Numbered from the stretch's first letter, positions 1 to 6,886 are shown. The stretch: 19,209 nt of DNA from JAGOTT01 sp964450795 (GCA_964450795.1 CAYVDI010000018.1:1-19209); one strand, 5' to 3'. Notes: generated from the sequence alone by a model not told the origin. Program-made: numbers and translations.

Positions 1-56
1 TCCCATTCTTTCTGCCATTTCGGCTCGATTTCCTTCGGGGAGTATCGTTTTTCCAT
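1..56 (-). CDS. leuS: Leucyl-tRNA synthetase, N-terminal 18 codons (partial, runs off left edge)
   Basis: Reading leftwards from an ATG at 56, the protein begins MEKRYSPKEIEPKWQKEW and runs off the window. A short lead, then a P-K-E-I-E-x-K-W-Q-x-x-W pattern, is typical of the extreme N-terminus of bacterial leucyl-tRNA synthetase, the class Ia enzyme that charges tRNA-Leu. Other class Ia enzymes (ValRS, IleRS) have related but less similar starts. An in-frame ATG ten codons upstream (86) would add MGVKLRGISP; neither start has a good ribosome binding site, and the downstream one fits the family better. The gene follows the ATP synthase operon on the same strand, beyond its terminator hairpin. 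The assignment rests on 18 residues only. Confidence 0.6.
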   Translation of the reverse strand, partial: MEKRYSPKEIEPKWQKEW

Positions 57-105
57 AGGGCTTATGCCACGTAATTTCACTCCCATACTCTACCCGAAAA
101 CCCCC

Positions 106-141
106 GAAGAAACAAGAAAAGCCGCCGGATACGGGCGGCTT
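106..141 (-). terminator. Intrinsic terminator after atpC
   Basis: On the minus strand an 8-bp GC-rich stem (AAGCCGCC with GGCGGCTT, arms at 134-141 and 119-126) with a 7-nt loop is followed by a T-rich run (TTTTCTTGTTTC). It begins 15 bases after the atpC stop codon and would end the ATP synthase transcript before leuS. Confidence 0.75.
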
Positions 142-156
142 CAGGAGATATGCGCC

Positions 157-603
157 CTATTCCTCGCCGAGCGAAACTCGCGATTTGCTCGCGTGTTTCC
201 GCGCGACCTTGAGCCTTGCGAATTCCTTCTCGAGCGCGGCGGCGACACGGGCATATTCCTCGTCGTCCATCGACACGCGCGCCTTCATCGCCTCTTCCGC
301 TCGTCTGTGCGCCTCCTCCGCGGCCTTGATGTCGATCTCTTCCGGTCGTTCCGCCGTATCCGCAAGGAGCGTGAGCGTGTTCTCGTGGAACTCGACGAAC
401 CCGCCCGCGGTCGCGAACGGCTCCGGCTCCGCATCCGCCGCTCTGCGGAAGTACAACTCCCCCGCCCTGATCATTCCGACATACGGGACATGATCCGGGA
501 GGATGGTCACCTCGCCCGCGGCTCCCGGAAGCGTCACCGAATACACCTCCTCCTCGAGGACAAGCTTTTCCGGCGTCACGATTTTCAGTTTGATCGCAGA
601 CAT
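157..603 (-). CDS. atpC: F1Fo ATP synthase subunit epsilon
   Basis: This 148-residue protein is the central-stalk epsilon subunit of F1, which couples gamma rotation to the c-ring and can inhibit ATP hydrolysis. The N-terminal ~85 residues form the beta-sandwich with family-typical signatures (VTPEKLV near the start, GEVTILPDHVP around residues 30-40, and a GGFVE segment). The rest is the charged helical C-terminal domain, rich in Ala, Glu and Arg. Length is slightly above the usual 130-140. It is the last gene of the operon: its ATG lies one base after the atpD TGA stop (TGA-T-ATG), implying translational coupling. The upstream purine stretch CGGAAAA is only a weak ribosome binding site. Confidence 0.95.
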   Translation of the reverse strand: MSAIKLKIVTPEKLVLEEEVYSVTLPGAAGEVTILPDHVPYVGMIRAGELYFRRAADAEPEPFATAGGFVEFHENTLTLLADTAERPEEIDIKAAEEAHRRAEEAMKARVSMDDEEYARVAAALEKEFARLKVARKHASKSRVSLGEE

Positions 604-604
604 A

Positions 605-1993
605 TCATTTTCCGCTTTCGGCTAAAACTTCCTCGATCGTCCCTTTCATATAGAAGGCGGCCTCCGGAACATCATCCAACTCGCCGGACAGTATCCGATC
701 GAACGCCTCAACCGTCTCTTCGCGCTTCACGTACTTCCCCGGCTTCCCGGTAAACTGCTCAGCGACGAAGAACGGCTGGGAGAGGAATTTCTGGATCTTC
801 CGCGCCCGCAGAACCGTCAACTTGTCCTCGTCGGTCAACTCCTCCATACCGAGGATCGCGATGATGTCCTGAAGATCCTTGTACCGCTGGAGCACCTTCT
901 GCACCGCGCGCGCGACCTGATAGTGCTTCTCGCCGACGATGGACGGATCAAGTATGGTCGATGTCGAATCGAGCGGATCGACCGCCGGATAGATGCCGAG
1001 TTCCGCGATCTGCCGCGAAAGCACGACCGTCGAATCGAGATGGGAAAAGGTCGTCGCCGGAGCCGGATCGGTAAGGTCGTCCGCCGGGACATAGACCGCC
1101 TGCACGGACGTGATCGATCCGCGCTTCGTCGAGGTGATTCGCTCCTGAAGGAGCCCCATCTCCTCGGCCAAGGTCGGCTGATACCCGACCGCGCTCGGAA
1201 TACGCCCGAGAAGAGCGGACACTTCGGATCCCGCCTGCGTGAACCGGAAGATGTTGTCGATGAAGAGGAGCACATCCTTGCCTTCCTCGTCGCGGAACGC
1301 TTCCGCTGCGGTGAGCGCGGTGAGACCGACACGGGCGCGCGCTCCCGGCGGCTCGTTCATCTGCCCGAAGATAAGCGCGGTCTTCTCGAGCACGCCGGAC
1401 TCCTTCATCTCGTGATAGAGATCGTTCCCCTCGCGCGTCCGCTCGCCGACACCCGCAAAGACCGAGAAACCACCGTGTTCCTGCGCGATGTTGCGGATAA
1501 GCTCCTGAATGACGACCGTCTTCCCGACGCCCGCACCGCCGAAAAGACCGACTTTCCCGCCCTTCATGAAGGGGCAGATGAGGTCAATCGACTTGATGCC
1601 GGTTTCGAAGACTTCCGCCTCCGTAGACTGTTCCTGGAAGGACGGCGCTTCGCGATGGATCGGGAGTTTCTTCGTAGCCGGAATCTCACCTCGTCCGTCG
1701 ATCGGCTCCCCGAGCACGTTGAACATGCGTCCGAGGACCTCCTTGCCGACCGGGATACTGATCGGCGCGCCGGTACCGACCGCCTCCATACCCCGCCGCA
1801 ACCCGTCCGTCGATCCCATAGCGATCGTCCGTACGCGTCCGCCGCCCAAATGCTGGTGCGTCTCGACGACGAGCCTGCCTCCGTCTTGAAGCGCGATATC
1901 GATCGCATCATGGATAGCAGGAAGTGTCGCGTCTTCCCCCTCGAATTCGACATCCACCACCGGCCCGATGACCTGCAGAACTTTTCCGTTCAT
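605..1993 (-). CDS. atpD: F1Fo ATP synthase subunit beta
   Basis: This complete 462-residue catalytic subunit binds and hydrolyses or makes ATP at the F1 head. Walker A is GGAGVGKT (152-159). The catalytic Glu is in GVGERTREGND (E184). Walker B is LLFIDNIF (D246). The rotor-contact DELSEED loop appears as EELTDED (384-390). Length and motifs are typical of bacterial beta. The gene is preceded by a 71-bp spacer after atpG that holds a three-copy 7-bp repeat. I see no Shine-Dalgarno sequence before the ATG, which is preceded by an A/T-rich stretch, so initiation may rely on an unstructured leader. It couples tightly to atpC downstream. Confidence 0.98.
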   Translation of the reverse strand: MNGKVLQVIGPVVDVEFEGEDATLPAIHDAIDIALQDGGRLVVETHQHLGGGRVRTIAMGSTDGLRRGMEAVGTGAPISIPVGKEVLGRMFNVLGEPIDGRGEIPATKKLPIHREAPSFQEQSTEAEVFETGIKSIDLICPFMKGGKVGLFGGAGVGKTVVIQELIRNIAQEHGGFSVFAGVGERTREGNDLYHEMKESGVLEKTALIFGQMNEPPGARARVGLTALTAAEAFRDEEGKDVLLFIDNIFRFTQAGSEVSALLGRIPSAVGYQPTLAEEMGLLQERITSTKRGSITSVQAVYVPADDLTDPAPATTFSHLDSTVVLSRQIAELGIYPAVDPLDSTSTILDPSIVGEKHYQVARAVQKVLQRYKDLQDIIAILGMEELTDEDKLTVLRARKIQKFLSQPFFVAEQFTGKPGKYVKREETVEAFDRILSGELDDVPEAAFYMKGTIEEVLAESGK

Positions 1994-2040
1994 ATTTATT
2001 CAGTTGAATCTAGAAGTTAGAATCTGAAATGAAACGTCTT

Positions 2041-2061
2041 CATTCCACATTCCACATTCCA
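2041..2061 (-). repeat. Three perfect tandem copies of a 7-bp unit in the atpD leader
   Basis: CATTCCA is repeated three times without mismatch on the plus strand (TGGAATG on the transcribed strand). The array lies in the 71-bp untranslated spacer between atpG and atpD, starting 3 bases beyond the atpG stop codon and ending about 47 bases before the atpD start. Confidence 0.85.
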
Positions 2062-2064
2062 AAC

Positions 2065-2928
2065 TTATCCCTCGAGCGCCGCTTTCCCGGCGGAGAGCTC
2101 GGCGATCTCCTGCGTGATCTTCGCCTGACGGAGCTGGTTATACGCGAGCGTCAGGTTCTCGACCATTTCTTTCGCGGCGTCGGTCGCGTTGCGCATCGCG
2201 ATCATGCGCGCCGCCTCCTGGCTCGCGTTCGACTCGAATACGCCGTGGTAGAGCTCCATGGTGAGAAGCTGGAGGATGAGCCGCTCGAGCATCTCCTCGG
2301 TCGCCGGTTCGACCACGTATTCCGCCATGGATTCATCCACCGGAACACCCGCCTTCGGGTCCATCTCGTGAAGCGCCTTCAGCACGTCCTTCTCCACGAC
2401 CGGCAGGAGCGCGCGCACCTTCACCGTCTGCGAGAGCACGGATACGAAGTCCGTATATACCATGACCGCACGATCGATCCCGCCCGACAGGAATTTCGAG
2501 ACAAGCATCCGCGCGATCGGTCGGAGATTGTCCGCGGTCGGGGCACCAAGCACGTTCGGAAACGACGCGACGATCGTACCGCCGAGTCGCCGCACGATCC
2601 CGTCAGCCTTTTTTCCGATCGTGATGAACTCCGCCTCACGCTCCGCATCCGCCTCGCGGACCGCACGGAGACGTTTCATGATCTGCGAATTGAACCCGCC
2701 GCAAAGCCCCCGGTTCGACGAGATGACCACGTAGCATTCGCGCTTCACCGGACGGTCGATGAAGAACGGGTGCGATCCCATCCGCTCGACGGTCGTCATC
2801 TGCCGCAGCACCACGAGCACGGCCTTCGCGTACGGGCGCACGTTCATCACGGCCGAGACCGCCTTGCGCATCTTCACGGCCGAAATCATCTCCATCGCCC
2901 GGGTGATCTTCCCGGTCGATTTCACGCC
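2065..2928 (-). CDS. atpG: F1Fo ATP synthase subunit gamma (5' end lost in assembly gap)
   Basis: The rotating central shaft of F1. The visible 287 residues start at GVKSTGKITRAMEMISAVKMRKA, which matches the conserved N-terminal coiled-coil helix (TxKITxAMxMxxxxKMRK) beginning around residue 15 of the family, so about 15 residues are missing in the gap. The mid-domain signature SSNRGLCGGFN is present, and the C-terminal helix carries the family pattern RMIAMRNATDAAKEM, followed by LTLAYNQLRQAKITQEI, which packs inside the alpha3beta3 barrel. The stop codon lies 71 bases before atpD. An open frame through the Ns appears to join it to atpA; this is an artefact of the N count. Confidence 0.95.
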   Translation of the reverse strand, partial: GVKSTGKITRAMEMISAVKMRKAVSAVMNVRPYAKAVLVVLRQMTTVERMGSHPFFIDRPVKRECYVVISSNRGLCGGFNSQIMKRLRAVREADAEREAEFITIGKKADGIVRRLGGTIVASFPNVLGAPTADNLRPIARMLVSKFLSGGIDRAVMVYTDFVSVLSQTVKVRALLPVVEKDVLKALHEMDPKAGVPVDESMAEYVVEPATEEMLERLILQLLTMELYHGVFESNASQEAARMIAMRNATDAAKEMVENLTLAYNQLRQAKITQEIAELSAGKAALEG

Positions 2929-3028
2929 NNNNNNNNNNNNNNNNNNNNNNNNNNNNNNNNNNNNNNNNNNNNNNNNNNNNNNNNNNNNNNNNNNNNNNNN
3001 NNNNNNNNNNNNNNNNNNNNNNNNNNNN
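2929..3028. other. Assembly gap, 100 N, between atpA and atpG
   Basis: Exactly 100 N. From family lengths the missing DNA should hold roughly 20 C-terminal codons of atpA, the intergenic junction and about 15 N-terminal codons of atpG, so the true size could be close to 100-130 bases. Confidence 0.97.
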
Positions 3029-4353
3029 TCCTTCTTCTCGCGGATCGCGGCAAGCGCATCCTCGCCCTCGGTCCGGAGATACGAGAGAAATTCCGACTCC
3101 CACTGCCGGATCTTTTCGGCCGGAACGGCATCGAGATGTCCGCGGGAGAGCGCGTAGAGCACCGAAACCTCCTCCTCGACCCGCATCGGCGAATATTGCG
3201 ACTGTTTCAGAAGTTCCACGGCGCGACGGCCGCGGTCGATGAGCTTCCGCGTTCCCTCGTCGAGATCGGAGCCGAACTGCGCGAACGCCTCCATCTCCCG
3301 AAACTGCGCCAGATCGAGACGGAGCGTCCCCGCCACCTGTTTCATCGCCTTGATCTGCGCCGCGGATCCGACGCGCGACACCGAGAGTCCGACGTTGAGT
3401 GCGGGTCGGATACCCTTGTAGAAGAGGTCGCTTTCGAGGTAGATCTGACCGTCGGTGATCGAGATGACGTTCGTCGGGATGTATGCCGACACGTCTCCCG
3501 CCTGCGTCTCGATGATCGGAAGCGCGGTAAGCGACCCACCCCCCTGTTCCTTCGAGAGTTTCGCGCTCCGCTCAAGAAGACGCGAATGGAGATAGAATAC
3601 GTCGCCCGGATACGCCTCGCGTCCCGGCGGACGGCGAAGGATGAGCGCGATCTGCCGATACGCCCACGCGTGCTTGGAAAGATCATCGTAGACCACGAGC
3701 ACGTCCTTGCCCTGCTCCATGAAGTATTCACCGATCGCGGCTCCCGCATACGGCGCGAGGAACGACAGCGCGGCCGGTTCGGAAGCGCCGGCGACGACCA
3801 CGATCGTATACTCCATCGCCCCGCGCTTCGAAAGCTCGCCCATGATGCGGGCGACCTTGGACTCCTTCTGCCCGACCGCGACATAGATACAGACGACGTC
3901 CTGCCCCTTCTGGTTCACGATCGTATCGATCGCCACGGCGGTCTTTCCCGTCTGCCGGTCACCGATGATGAGCTCGCGCTGACCACGACCGATCGGGATG
4001 AGCGCATCGATCGCCTTTATTCCGGTCTGGAGCGGCTTCTTCACGGATTCGCGCGCGATGACGCCGGGAGCGACCTTCTCCATCGGCATGAGTTTTTTCT
4101 CACCGTCGATCTCGCCCCGACCGTCGATCGCGATTCCGAGCGGATTCACGACCCGACCGACGATCCCTTCCGACACCGGAACCGAGAGGAGCCGTCCCGT
4201 CCCCTTCGCGATCTCTCCCTCCTTCACTCCCTCCGCACCGGAAAGGATCATCACTCCGACCTCCGATTCCTCGAGGTTCTGCGCGACGCCGATCGCCCCC
4301 GATTCGAACTCGACGATTTCCGACGATGCGACATCCGAAAGACCGGAGAGGCG
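3029..4353 (-). CDS. atpA: F1Fo ATP synthase subunit alpha (both ends lost in gaps)
   Basis: About 441 internal residues of the ~500-residue non-catalytic nucleotide-binding subunit are visible. The fragment begins in the N-terminal beta-barrel (RLSGLSDVASSE, corresponding to about residue 40 of the E. coli protein). It contains Walker A GDRQTGKT after PIGRGQRELIIG, Walker B DVLVVYDDLSKHAWAYRQ, the RRPPGREAYPGDVFYLHSRLLER block, and SVSRVGSAAQ with the arginine that reaches the catalytic site on beta. It stops within the C-terminal helical domain (AAIREKK). Nothing in the sequence suggests loss of function. The gaps on both sides account for the missing start and stop. Confidence 0.97.
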
Positions 4354-4453
4354 NNNNNNNNNNNNNNNNNNNNNNNNNNNNNNNNNNNNNNNNNNNNNNN
4401 NNNNNNNNNNNNNNNNNNNNNNNNNNNNNNNNNNNNNNNNNNNNNNNNNNNNN
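4354..4453. other. Assembly gap, 100 N, between atpH and atpA
   Basis: Exactly 100 N. Compared with usual lengths, about 75 C-terminal codons of atpH and about 40 N-terminal codons of atpA are missing, roughly 345 bases. The run is therefore a placeholder, not the real distance. Confidence 0.97.
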
Positions 4454-4764
4454 GCACCGCCAAGAAGTTTCGGATTCACCCGGTATCGGAAGACGAGTTT
4501 CCTCTCCGGGAAAAATCCGGCAGCCGCGCGTTCGATGCCTTTCCGGGTTTCCGCATCCCCTTCCGTCGCCGTCTCGACCAGAAACGAGAGCGTTCCCTTC
4601 TGTCCGTCCGAGAGCTGTCCGAATATCCGAAGTATCGCCGGAAGCCGTTTCACCGCCCGATTCCTGCGGATCAAACGGAGAAACGAGGTCGCGACACCGC
4701 GCGCGTCCTTCGTATCGGAAAGCGCGAGCAACGTCTTCGCATACTGTGACGACGATACTTTCAT
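4454..4764 (-). CDS. atpH: F1Fo ATP synthase subunit delta (3' end lost in gap)
   Basis: The first 103 residues of the peripheral-stalk delta (OSCP) subunit, which ties subunit b to the top of the alpha3beta3 head; the family is about 180 residues long. The visible start MKVSSSQYAKTLLALSD fits the family pattern (Y-A-x-A-L at the N-terminus), followed by the helical N-terminal domain. Assignment rests partly on position between atpF and atpA in the canonical operon order, because delta is poorly conserved. The ATG lies one base after the atpF TGA stop (TGA-T-ATG), with AAGGGAAA just upstream as a usable ribosome binding site. Confidence 0.88.
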
Positions 4765-4765
4765 A

Positions 4766-5257
4766 TCATTTCCCTTCGCCCAAGAACCGCTCCACGATTT
4801 CCCGATCCTTCCCGGAGACCTTCTCACCGAGAACCTTCTCCGTCGCCGAAAGCACGAGCGCGGCAAGCTCCTCTTTCGCCTCACGGAAAATCTTTTCCCG
4901 TTCCGCCTCCGCATGTTTCTTCGCTTCCTCGAAAATCGTCTCGGATTTCATTTCGACCTCCGCCATGATGATCTCCGCCCGCTTCTCGGCGGCGATCTCC
5001 GCCTTCGCGACGAGATCCTTCGCCTCCTCGCGCGCCGCGGCGAGAAGTTCTTCCTCTTTCCGTGCCGCCTCCTCGAGCCGTTTCCCGGCCGCCTCCGCGT
5101 CCTTGAGCCCCTGTTCTATCCGGTCCGCCCGCTTGTCGAGAAAATCAAGCATCGGACGATACGCGAATCGCCGGAGTACGAGAAGGAGCACGATGAAATT
5201 CACCGCCTGCGCGAGAAGGAGCTTCCAATCGATGCCGAGCTTCACAAGTGCTTCCAT
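4766..5257 (-). CDS. atpF: F1Fo ATP synthase subunit b
   Basis: The 163-residue peripheral stator stalk. Starting at MEALVKLGIDW, residues ~10-28 form the single N-terminal membrane helix (LLLAQAVNFIVLLLVLRRF). A long, highly charged Ala/Glu/Lys/Arg-rich coiled coil follows (about 40-145), then a short C-terminal segment that meets delta. The open frame extends upstream to an ATG at 5341, but that extension is Pro/Arg-rich, runs through a hairpin-forming spacer and is not family-like, so 5257 is chosen. No strong ribosome binding site is seen. It overlaps the atpH initiation region in a TGA-T-ATG junction. Confidence 0.94.
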   Translation of the reverse strand: MEALVKLGIDWKLLLAQAVNFIVLLLVLRRFAYRPMLDFLDKRADRIEQGLKDAEAAGKRLEEAARKEEELLAAAREEAKDLVAKAEIAAEKRAEIIMAEVEMKSETIFEEAKKHAEAEREKIFREAKEELAALVLSATEKVLGEKVSGKDREIVERFLGEGK

Positions 5258-5280
5258 AGATACTTTTCCATCATGAGGGA

Positions 5281-5296
5281 CATCCGGATTCGGATG
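5281..5296. repeat. Small inverted repeat upstream of atpF
   Basis: CATCCG and CGGATG pair across a 4-nt loop. It lies 24-39 bases upstream of the atpF start, next to a larger dyad at 5305-5358. Confidence 0.6.
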
Positions 5297-5304
5297 AAAT
5301 CCGA

Positions 5305-5358
5305 GGCGCGACCGAGGAGCAGGATAAGCTGTACTTATCAAGCACAGCGTCGAGCGCC
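5305..5358. repeat. 54-bp imperfect dyad in the atpE-atpF spacer
   Basis: Inner arms GATAAG (5323-5328) and CTTATC (5334-5339) pair perfectly around a 5-nt loop. Outer arms GGCGC (5305-5309) and GCGCC (5354-5358) share essentially the same centre, near 5331, with mismatched sequence between. The transcript could fold into one long interrupted stem-loop. There is no U-tract, so it is not a simple terminator. Confidence 0.65.
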
Positions 5359-5395
5359 GGAGGTCGCAACGAAGGAGTTCGCCGAATACGAATGT

Positions 5396-5647
5396 TTACT
5401 TGAACAATATCATGAGCGATATGACGAGCGCATAGATCGCAATCGCCTCCGTGAACGCGATACCGAGAATCATCGTCGTCTGGATCTTCGGCTGGGCTTC
5501 CGGATTCCGTCCGATCGCCTCGAGAGCGCGCGACACGAGGATACCGATACCAAGACCCGGACCAAGAGCCCCGATACCGATCGCGACCGCCGCAGCTATC
5601 GACTTCATCGATTCCGCGTTCTCCACCACCGCCTTTACTTCTTCCAT
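5396..5647 (-). CDS. atpE: F1Fo ATP synthase subunit c
   Basis: An 83-residue two-helix proteolipid that forms the rotating ring of Fo. Helix 1 carries the glycine-rich packing motif (GIGALGPGLGIG, residues 24-35), the polar loop is R47-N48-P49, and helix 2 carries the ion-binding carboxylate E67 (FTEAIAIYAL). Position 34 is Ile, where Na+-binding rings have Gln, and the residue after E67 is Ala rather than Ser/Thr, so a proton-binding ring is predicted. It is flanked by a 72-bp upstream spacer with repeats and a hairpin and a 138-bp downstream spacer with a long dyad. No clear Shine-Dalgarno sequence precedes the ATG. Confidence 0.97.
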   Translation of the reverse strand: MEEVKAVVENAESMKSIAAAVAIGIGALGPGLGIGILVSRALEAIGRNPEAQPKIQTTMILGIAFTEAIAIYALVISLMILFK

Positions 5648-5657
5648 AACATTACCC

Positions 5658-5681
5658 GATTAACGGATTAAAGGATTACGG
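5658..5681. repeat. Three near-identical 8-bp tandem units in the atpE leader
   Basis: GATTAACG, GATTAAAG and GATTACGG follow each other with period 8, ending 11 bases before the atpE start in the transcribed direction. They occupy the place where a Shine-Dalgarno sequence and leader would be expected. Confidence 0.7.
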
Positions 5682-5686
5682 GCTCG

Positions 5687-5704
5687 AGAATTCAACCGAA
5701 TTCT
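5687..5704. repeat. 7-bp inverted repeat in the atpB-atpE spacer
   Basis: AGAATTC (5687-5693) and GAATTCT (5698-5704) form a perfect stem with a 4-nt loop, about 40 bases upstream of atpE. No U-tract follows on the minus strand. Confidence 0.65.
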
Positions 5705-5719
5705 GGAATCCGCAACGCT

Positions 5720-6466
5720 CTAATGCGCCTCATGCCCGACGGTCGCCATCTTCAGGAAAACGAGCGTGAGCATCGCGAACACCAATGCCTGGATCAATCC
5801 GACGAATGCCTCGAGAAACAGGAACGGAAGCGGCACGGCGTACGGGACAAGATGAAGCATGACCGTGAGGAGCACCTCTCCGGCGAACACGTTCCCGAAA
5901 AGACGGAACGAGAAGGAGAGAATCTTCGCGAATTCCCCGACGAGCTCGAGCGCTCCGACGGCGGTTCCGATCCCATAGGGCTTCACCCACGGCGCGACGA
6001 AGAATTTCGACGCATAACCACGGAGACCGAGCACCGTTATACCCGCGAGCTGGATCGAGAAAACGGAAATCAGCGAGAGCGCGAGCGTCATATTGAGATC
6101 CGCCGACGGACTCCGAAGGAACGGGATGATCGTCTCATGCCTGCCATACACGCCGACCGTTCCGCCACCCGGAAGCAACCCGATCCAGTTCGAAAAGAGA
6201 ACGAACAGGAAAATGGTCGCGACGAGAGGAAAGAATTTCCGGGCCTGCGCCTTGTCCTGCGTCACGCTTTCGACAAGCCCGAGCAGGGCTTCGAAAACCG
6301 ATTCGACCGCGTTCTGGACCCCGCGCGGAATATCCTCGAGTTTCCGCAGAAACAAAAACGACGCCCCCGAAAGGAGCGCGCCCAAAGAAACAGCCAACAG
6401 GAACGAGTTCGTGATGGGGAATGCACCGAAACCGAAGAGTTTCTCCGCCGCGATGGATATTTCCAT
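5720..6466 (-). CDS. atpB: F1Fo ATP synthase subunit a
   Basis: The membrane stator channel of Fo, which passes protons to and from the c-ring. From the ATG at 6466 it is 248 residues with 5-6 hydrophobic helices. The signature RLFGNVFAGE contains the essential arginine (R188 from this start; R205 from the alternative GTG at 6517). FSNWIGLLPGG and the C-terminal VFAMLTLVFLKMATVGHEAH are also family-typical. The open frame reaches a GTG at 6517, but those 17 codons coincide with a hairpin at the predicted transcription start and encode a Arg/Cys-containing stretch unlike the family, so ATG 6466 is preferred. It is the first gene of the operon; no atpI precedes it. Confidence 0.95.
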   Translation of the reverse strand: MEISIAAEKLFGFGAFPITNSFLLAVSLGALLSGASFLFLRKLEDIPRGVQNAVESVFEALLGLVESVTQDKAQARKFFPLVATIFLFVLFSNWIGLLPGGGTVGVYGRHETIIPFLRSPSADLNMTLALSLISVFSIQLAGITVLGLRGYASKFFVAPWVKPYGIGTAVGALELVGEFAKILSFSFRLFGNVFAGEVLLTVMLHLVPYAVPLPFLFLEAFVGLIQALVFAMLTLVFLKMATVGHEAH

Positions 6467-6486
6467 ACGATCCGGAAAAATCAAAC

Positions 6487-6514
6487 AAAAAAGCGTCGCA
6501 AACCGCCGCGACGC
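6487..6514 (-). promoter_or_regulatory. 5' hairpin with U-tract at the start of the atp transcript
   Basis: On the minus strand a 7-bp stem (GCGTCGC with GCGACGC, arms 6508-6514 and 6493-6499) with an 8-nt loop is followed directly by six T residues, then more T-rich sequence. It looks like an intrinsic terminator, yet it begins where the transcript from the promoter at 6520-6548 should start. It could be an attenuator or a 5' mRNA-stabilising stem-loop. Confidence 0.6.
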
Positions 6515-6519
6515 CACCT

Positions 6520-6548
6520 AGTATATACGAGGAATCGAAAAGTGTCAA
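6520..6548 (-). promoter_or_regulatory. Sigma-70-type promoter of the ATP synthase operon
   Basis: The minus strand reads TTGACA (6548-6543), a 17-bp spacer, then TATACT (6525-6520), with only one mismatch to consensus. Transcription would start near 6513, about 47 bases upstream of the atpB ATG. It is divergent from the plus-strand promoter at 6578-6606. Confidence 0.85.
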
Positions 6549-6577
6549 AGCCGAAAAAACCGACTCCGAACGCGGGG

Positions 6578-6606
6578 TTGACAGCTTTCCTGCTTCATGG
6601 TAAAAA
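6578..6606 (+). promoter_or_regulatory. Sigma-70-type promoter for the plus-strand gene interrupted by the gap
   Basis: TTGACA (6578-6583), a 17-bp spacer, then TAAAAA (6601-6606, 4 of 6 matches). It points into the gap and the partial gene ending at 6886. Its -35 box lies 29 bp from the -35 box of the divergent atp promoter. Confidence 0.55.
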
Positions 6607-6642
6607 GCACCGATAGTTCATTACCAATTCCATCCCCGGAAG

Positions 6643-6742
6643 NNNNNNNNNNNNNNNNNNNNNNNNNNNNNNNNNNNNNNNNNNNNNNNNNNNNNNNNNN
6701 NNNNNNNNNNNNNNNNNNNNNNNNNNNNNNNNNNNNNNNNNN
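6643..6742. other. Assembly gap, 100 N, within or before the plus-strand small gene
   Basis: Exactly 100 N. No stop or start evidence can be read; the start codon of the gene ending at 6886 is probably inside it. Confidence 0.97.
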
Positions 6743-6886
6743 ATCGCGCTCGGAGAACTTTCCGACAACGAACTTACGGGGCATATCGGCACGTTCGATC
6801 GCTACGACCGTCCCTGGCTTTTCTTCACGGCACTGTACGTCGCCGGAAAACGGAAGGGTATCGTGGCAATGTACGCCCCGCGGTAA
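6743..6886 (+). CDS. Hypothetical protein, C-terminal 47 residues (start lost in gap)
   Basis: Right of the gap one plus-strand frame reads IALGELSDNELTGHIGTFDR and continues to a YVAGKRKGIVAMYAPR C-terminus and TAA. It is followed 36 bases later by a strong terminator, and a promoter lies upstream on the other side of the gap, so a real gene is likely. I do not recognise the family. The fragment mixes charged and aromatic residues, has no obvious membrane helix and has no Cys. An ATG at 6597 in another frame (MVKSTDSSLP) could be the start only if the real gap length shifts the frame; it lies on top of the predicted -10 box, so it is doubtful. Confidence 0.55.
   Translation: MALGELSDNELTGHIGTFDRYDRPWLFFTALYVAGKRKGIVAMYAPR

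Noticed and set aside
2029..4749. A 906-residue plus-strand open frame opposite the atp genes
   Set aside because: Antisense shadow in GC-rich DNA, very rich in Arg/His/Asp and with N runs; no family features, and the opposite strand is clearly atpG, atpA and atpH.
2065..4914. A single 949-residue minus-strand frame joining ATP synthase delta, alpha and gamma
   Set aside because: It passes through two N runs of arbitrary length, and its first 50 residues are out of frame with atpF. Family lengths show separate genes with missing ends.
5258..5341. Upstream start adding 28 residues to AtpF
   Set aside because: The extension runs through inverted repeats and lacks the membrane-helix start expected for subunit b.
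5396..5647. Na+-translocating ATP synthase
   Set aside because: The Gln and Ser/Thr of the Na+ site are absent in subunit c.
6467..6517. GTG start adding 17 residues to AtpB
   Set aside because: The GTG is at or before the predicted transcription start and the codons form the 5' hairpin; the ATG at 6466 fits the family.
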